A DNA stretch of 64,000 nucleotides. Source: Lumbricus terrestris (lineage: Eukaryota > Annelida > Clitellata > Crassiclitellata > Lumbricidae). The stretch covers positions 20,187,838 to 20,251,837 of the forward strand of contig OX457047.1 in assembly GCA_949752735.1 (NCBI GenBank), read 5' to 3'. The notes under the pieces were generated by a model. That model saw nothing but the letters and a program-made list of their open reading frames with translations, did no database searches and was not told the DNA's origin. Below are positions 61,284 through 64,000 of this stretch, piece after piece. The number at the start of each line of letters is the position of its first letter. Positions within the stretch are counted from its first letter, which is position 1. A program made the position numbers and the translations under genes.

Positions 61284-61584
61284 TTTTAACAGTGTAGGCT
61301 ACACCGTGCACCGCCCCAGCAATGTAGCGACTTTTGGTCCTTCTTAAACAACCTCTTATCTCCCTCCTGATGTCCCGTAGATTTTGAAAAACGTTATTGC
61401 GTCATTGTGCCGGATGAACAACCTTGCCCTGCTTTGTTGCAGGTTTCACGACACGAGGTAACTGGAGGTTTGAAGGACTGATGAACCCGACCAACCGATA
61501 AGCATCATGGGAGCTTGAACTCTACGAGGAATTTGAACGCGTAGCTGTTCAAAGTGGATAAGAATAACAGATTTCGCAGGAAAC

Positions 61585-64000
61585 ATGGCCGGCGATATGA
61601 ATGACGGGAAGAGACCCCAACTTGAGATCAAAATCGACTCGATCTTCAGCAAACTGTCGTCGAAAGACTCTGAAGCGTGGAACGCAGCCAAGCGCAACAG
61701 CGACCGGATCGAGATTGTCTTCCGCAACGCTGATCTTTTCCATCGCGAATTGGCCGTCACGGATGACAGGAATCTGAAGGACAAAGACGACTGGAACCAA
61801 GGTCACAAGTCTGCTTCTGATGCTGAGGAGTTGCGGAGACAAGGCAATGAACAGTTTGCAAAGGGAAGGTATCTTAAGGCCATTGAGAAGTACAACGCAG
61901 CCATCTTGCGTGCGCCGGTTGATAGGGATCCGGTGAGTGGTATCTGCCGAGGTAGATGCGCTGCAGTCTGCGGACTGTTAGCGGAAGATGTCTCTGAGGG
62001 AGAAGAAGTGCGTCTGCTTGCAGGAGATGCATGTTGTTCCAATGACGACAAGATATACAAGAATGGTTCGAAGGACGGCAGCTGTAACTTAACGAACTGC
62101 TCGAAGGAAGGAAGTGACTGTTCTCATTTAAGGAACTGTTCGGGGGAGAGTAGTTCAAGTTCACAGAACTGTTCGAATGAGGGTGGGTCATGTTCAGAGA
62201 ACTGTTCAAAGGAGAGTGGTTCAAGCCTAGAGAACTCTTCGAAGGTAAGTAGTTCAATTTCAAAGGGTGGTTCGAAGGAGGGTAGTTGTAACTCAAGGAA
62301 CTGTTCGCAGGAGCTGGCGTTGGCTTTGGCCAACCGTTCGGCCGCCCTGTTCCACCTGAAGCGATGCGAAGAGGCGATTCGAGACATCAACTGCTCCCTG
62401 AGATTCGGATATCCGCACGACACTCGCTACAAGCTGTACGAGAGACGAGCCAGGGCTTGGCTGCAGCTCGGTCGAAGTCAGGAGGCAGACGCGGACGCGA
62501 GAGACGCCTGCAGACGCCTGCGAGAGACAATGCCCGATGGTCCTGTCCGTCAGAAGCTCCTGGACAGTTTGAACGCACTGCAGCTCAAATGCAGAGAGGC
62601 TGAAGGGAAGCTGGAAGTGGAGGAGACGCTCGAAGTAGGAGAGAAGAGGAAAGTGGGAGAAATGGAGCAAAAGGAAGAAGAGCAACGGAATAGACGACTT
62701 GACCGGAAGAACAAGGTGGAAGAATGGAATGGCAAGAATGGTGTTTCGCGACATGAGAACGACGATTCTAAAAGGTTTAAAGAATGCGAGTCCATGGAAA
62801 ACAGCTGCACAAAATGTAAGCGAGTCGGAGATGGAAGCAATTGCTGGAACCAGAGCTACAGCTCGCAGGATCGTCCTAGTTTCTTCTCGTCTTCGCCAGA
62901 TGGACGTCATAGGAATGGATTGCTGGCTGACATCCGGGTTCCGCCAGAGCCTAACATGGAGTCCTTCTTTGAGAAGATCGAGCTCCGTCGCTCGGAGCTC
63001 TGTGGCCGCTACACTCTCTCGAGGCAGAACTTCCGTGTCGGAGATGTCGTTGCACGAACCAGGCCGTTCGCTTCGGTTCTGCACCCTGACAGCCACTCCA
63101 CCCACTGCTACCACTGCTTCCGCGAGGTTCTCCTGCCCTTCCCATGTCACCTCTGCAGCAACGTTGTCTACTGCGACGATGGGTGTTCGACGGCTGCCTG
63201 GAATGCTTACCACTGGGCGGAGTGTGGATGGATGAGATGGATGGCTTTCGACCTGGTTGGAAGACTTGGTCACCTGGCATATAGGGTGCTTCTGACAGCC
63301 GGTCTGGAAAATGTGCTGAAAGTATTTATGGGTAGGCCTTCCTCTACGAAACGCACAGAAAAAATTTATAATTCGTTGGAGAATGGTAGATGCTCGGAAG
63401 CAAGTATTCGGAGCAATGGTTCCAGAGATGCCAGTGAGTCAGAGGGAAAGGGTTCAGCAGCTGACAGTTGGCCTGAGGCTCAGAGCGGCTCTGTTGGCTC
63501 ACCGGAGCCGAGCCATGACCAGTGTAGTGATGGTGGTGTGTCGTGCGGAAGAGCAGCTGTGTATCAAGAGATGATGAGCGAGTTGGTAAGACACGAGTCC
63601 AGTCGGATCCCGAGCCACGACCTCGGATTCTGCATCGTCGCTTTCGTCCTCTTACAGGTGTCGAAGTTGTCCGGTTGGCTGTCCACCGAAACCAGACGGA
63701 TCCAGAAGACAACGAACTTAGATCCATCGCCAGGCAATAGTTTGAATGAGGAGAAGACAGAGAAGATGAAGAAGATCGAGGATATGGAAAAGATAGAGAA
63801 AATAGAGAAGATGGAGAAGGCAGTCTTTACCGCTCTACTGCACCACATCCAGGCGATCCAGTGCAACGCCTTCGAGATAACCGAGATGCGACCGACGACC
63901 AACGACGGACGGACGTCGGGGAGCGTCCTTCAGAGGCACCGGATCCACGGTCTCGGATTGGGACTCTATCCGGACCTGGCGACGATGAACCACTCCTGCG
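61585..64000 (+). CDS. SMYD4: SMYD4-like SET and MYND domain protein, C-terminus beyond window
   Basis: Predicted lysine methyltransferase-family protein, cytoplasmic or nuclear. One open frame of 805 codons runs to the last base with no stop; in-frame stops at 61516 and 61534 precede the first ATG at 61585 (a second is at 61597). TPR helices at about 79-107 (DAEELRRQGNEQFAKGRYL) and 248-310 (ANRSAALFHLKRCEEAI). SET start at about 473-500 (GRYTLSRQNFRVGDVVA). MYND zinc finger at 508-547 with CYHC, PCHLC, VYC, C and YHWAEC. The SET catalytic segment begins near 790 and stops at MNHSC. The window cuts before the SET core ends. Unusual: a Cys/Asn/Ser-rich coding repeat at about 150-242 inside the TPR domain, and an EK-rich stretch (723-748). 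All seen in one exon; the gene may be intronless here or have further exons downstream. Confidence 0.93.
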   Translation, partial: MAGDMNDGKRPQLEIKIDSIFSKLSSKDSEAWNAAKRNSDRIEIVFRNADLFHRELAVTDDRNLKDKDDWNQGHKSASDAEELRRQGNEQFAKGRYLKAIEKYNAAILRAPVDRDPVSGICRGRCAAVCGLLAEDVSEGEEVRLLAGDACCSNDDKIYKNGSKDGSCNLTNCSKEGSDCSHLRNCSGESSSSSQNCSNEGGSCSENCSKESGSSLENSSKVSSSISKGGSKEGSCNSRNCSQELALALANRSAALFHLKRCEEAIRDINCSLRFGYPHDTRYKLYERRARAWLQLGRSQEADADARDACRRLRETMPDGPVRQKLLDSLNALQLKCREAEGKLEVEETLEVGEKRKVGEMEQKEEEQRNRRLDRKNKVEEWNGKNGVSRHENDDSKRFKECESMENSCTKCKRVGDGSNCWNQSYSSQDRPSFFSSSPDGRHRNGLLADIRVPPEPNMESFFEKIELRRSELCGRYTLSRQNFRVGDVVARTRPFASVLHPDSHSTHCYHCFREVLLPFPCHLCSNVVYCDDGCSTAAWNAYHWAECGWMRWMAFDLVGRLGHLAYRVLLTAGLENVLKVFMGRPSSTKRTEKIYNSLENGRCSEASIRSNGSRDASESEGKGSAADSWPEAQSGSVGSPEPSHDQCSDGGVSCGRAAVYQEMMSELVRHESSRIPSHDLGFCIVAFVLLQVSKLSGWLSTETRRIQKTTNLDPSPGNSLNEEKTEKMKKIEDMEKIEKIEKMEKAVFTALLHHIQAIQCNAFEITEMRPTTNDGRTSGSVLQRHRIHGLGLGLYPDLATMNHSC
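62030..62312 (+). repeat. Coding minisatellite inside the SMYD4-like TPR domain
   Basis: About ten units related to AACTGTTCGAAGGAGGGTAG encode NCS(K/N)E(G/S)S-type peptides, rich in Asn, Cys and Ser. The frame is preserved through the array. Confidence 0.9.

Noticed and set aside
62293..63273. 326-codon minus-strand frame
   Set aside because: Antisense shadow of the SMYD4-like coding sequence; the plus frame shows TPR, SET and MYND motifs and the minus frame none.

Overview
The window looks like nuclear DNA of a metazoan, probably an aquatic invertebrate. Genes are intron-rich and split by long repeat-filled introns. Transposon remnants belong to animal lineages (CR1/L2-like and RTE-like LINEs, tRNA-derived SINEs, many hAT-type elements), and microsatellites and the octamer TAGGCCTA are very abundant. 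An echinoderm or a related group is possible, but the species cannot be fixed from sequence alone.

Two host genes can be read with confidence. On the minus strand, 14 coding exons between 25210 and 37 splice in consistent phases into a 632-codon open frame. This is the amino-terminal two thirds of a Diaphanous-related formin: GTPase-binding/armadillo inhibitory region, dimerisation and coiled-coil segments, the complete proline-rich FH1 region, and the first residues of FH2. The rest lies beyond base 1. On the plus strand, from 61585 to the window end, an uninterrupted 805-codon frame encodes a SMYD4-like protein (TPRs, split SET domain, MYND zinc finger) that runs off the edge at the NHSC motif. 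A coding minisatellite interrupts its TPR domain.

Layout. 0-25 kb: formin exons and introns with LINE/SINE fragments and small hAT-type MITEs. 25-29 kb: formin 5' flank, AT-rich and dense in TAGGCCTA. 29-38 kb: cluster of short inverted-repeat elements (several with exact 8-bp target duplications), an RTE-like fragment, an element with a telomere-like core, and microsatellites. 38-48.1 kb: a duplicated block of roughly 3.7 kb, each copy made of three related sub-repeats and a SINE. It carries 28-bp minisatellites of different length, and the second copy is split by a 2448-bp hAT-like element whose empty site survives in the first copy. 48.3-53.5 kb: CATA, hexanucleotide, polypurine and ATT arrays. 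53.7-59.5 kb: a truncated reverse transcriptase element (minus strand) with tandem remnants of its own 3' end, then a decayed APE-type LINE (plus strand). 60.6-61.3 kb: a 47-48-bp tandem array built around the palindrome GGAAATTTCC, just upstream of the SMYD4-like gene.

The two host genes do not form a pathway or operon. Most other open frames are repeat artefacts or transposon debris. No rRNA, CRISPR array or convincing functional tRNA gene was seen; the tRNA-like sequences are SINE heads.
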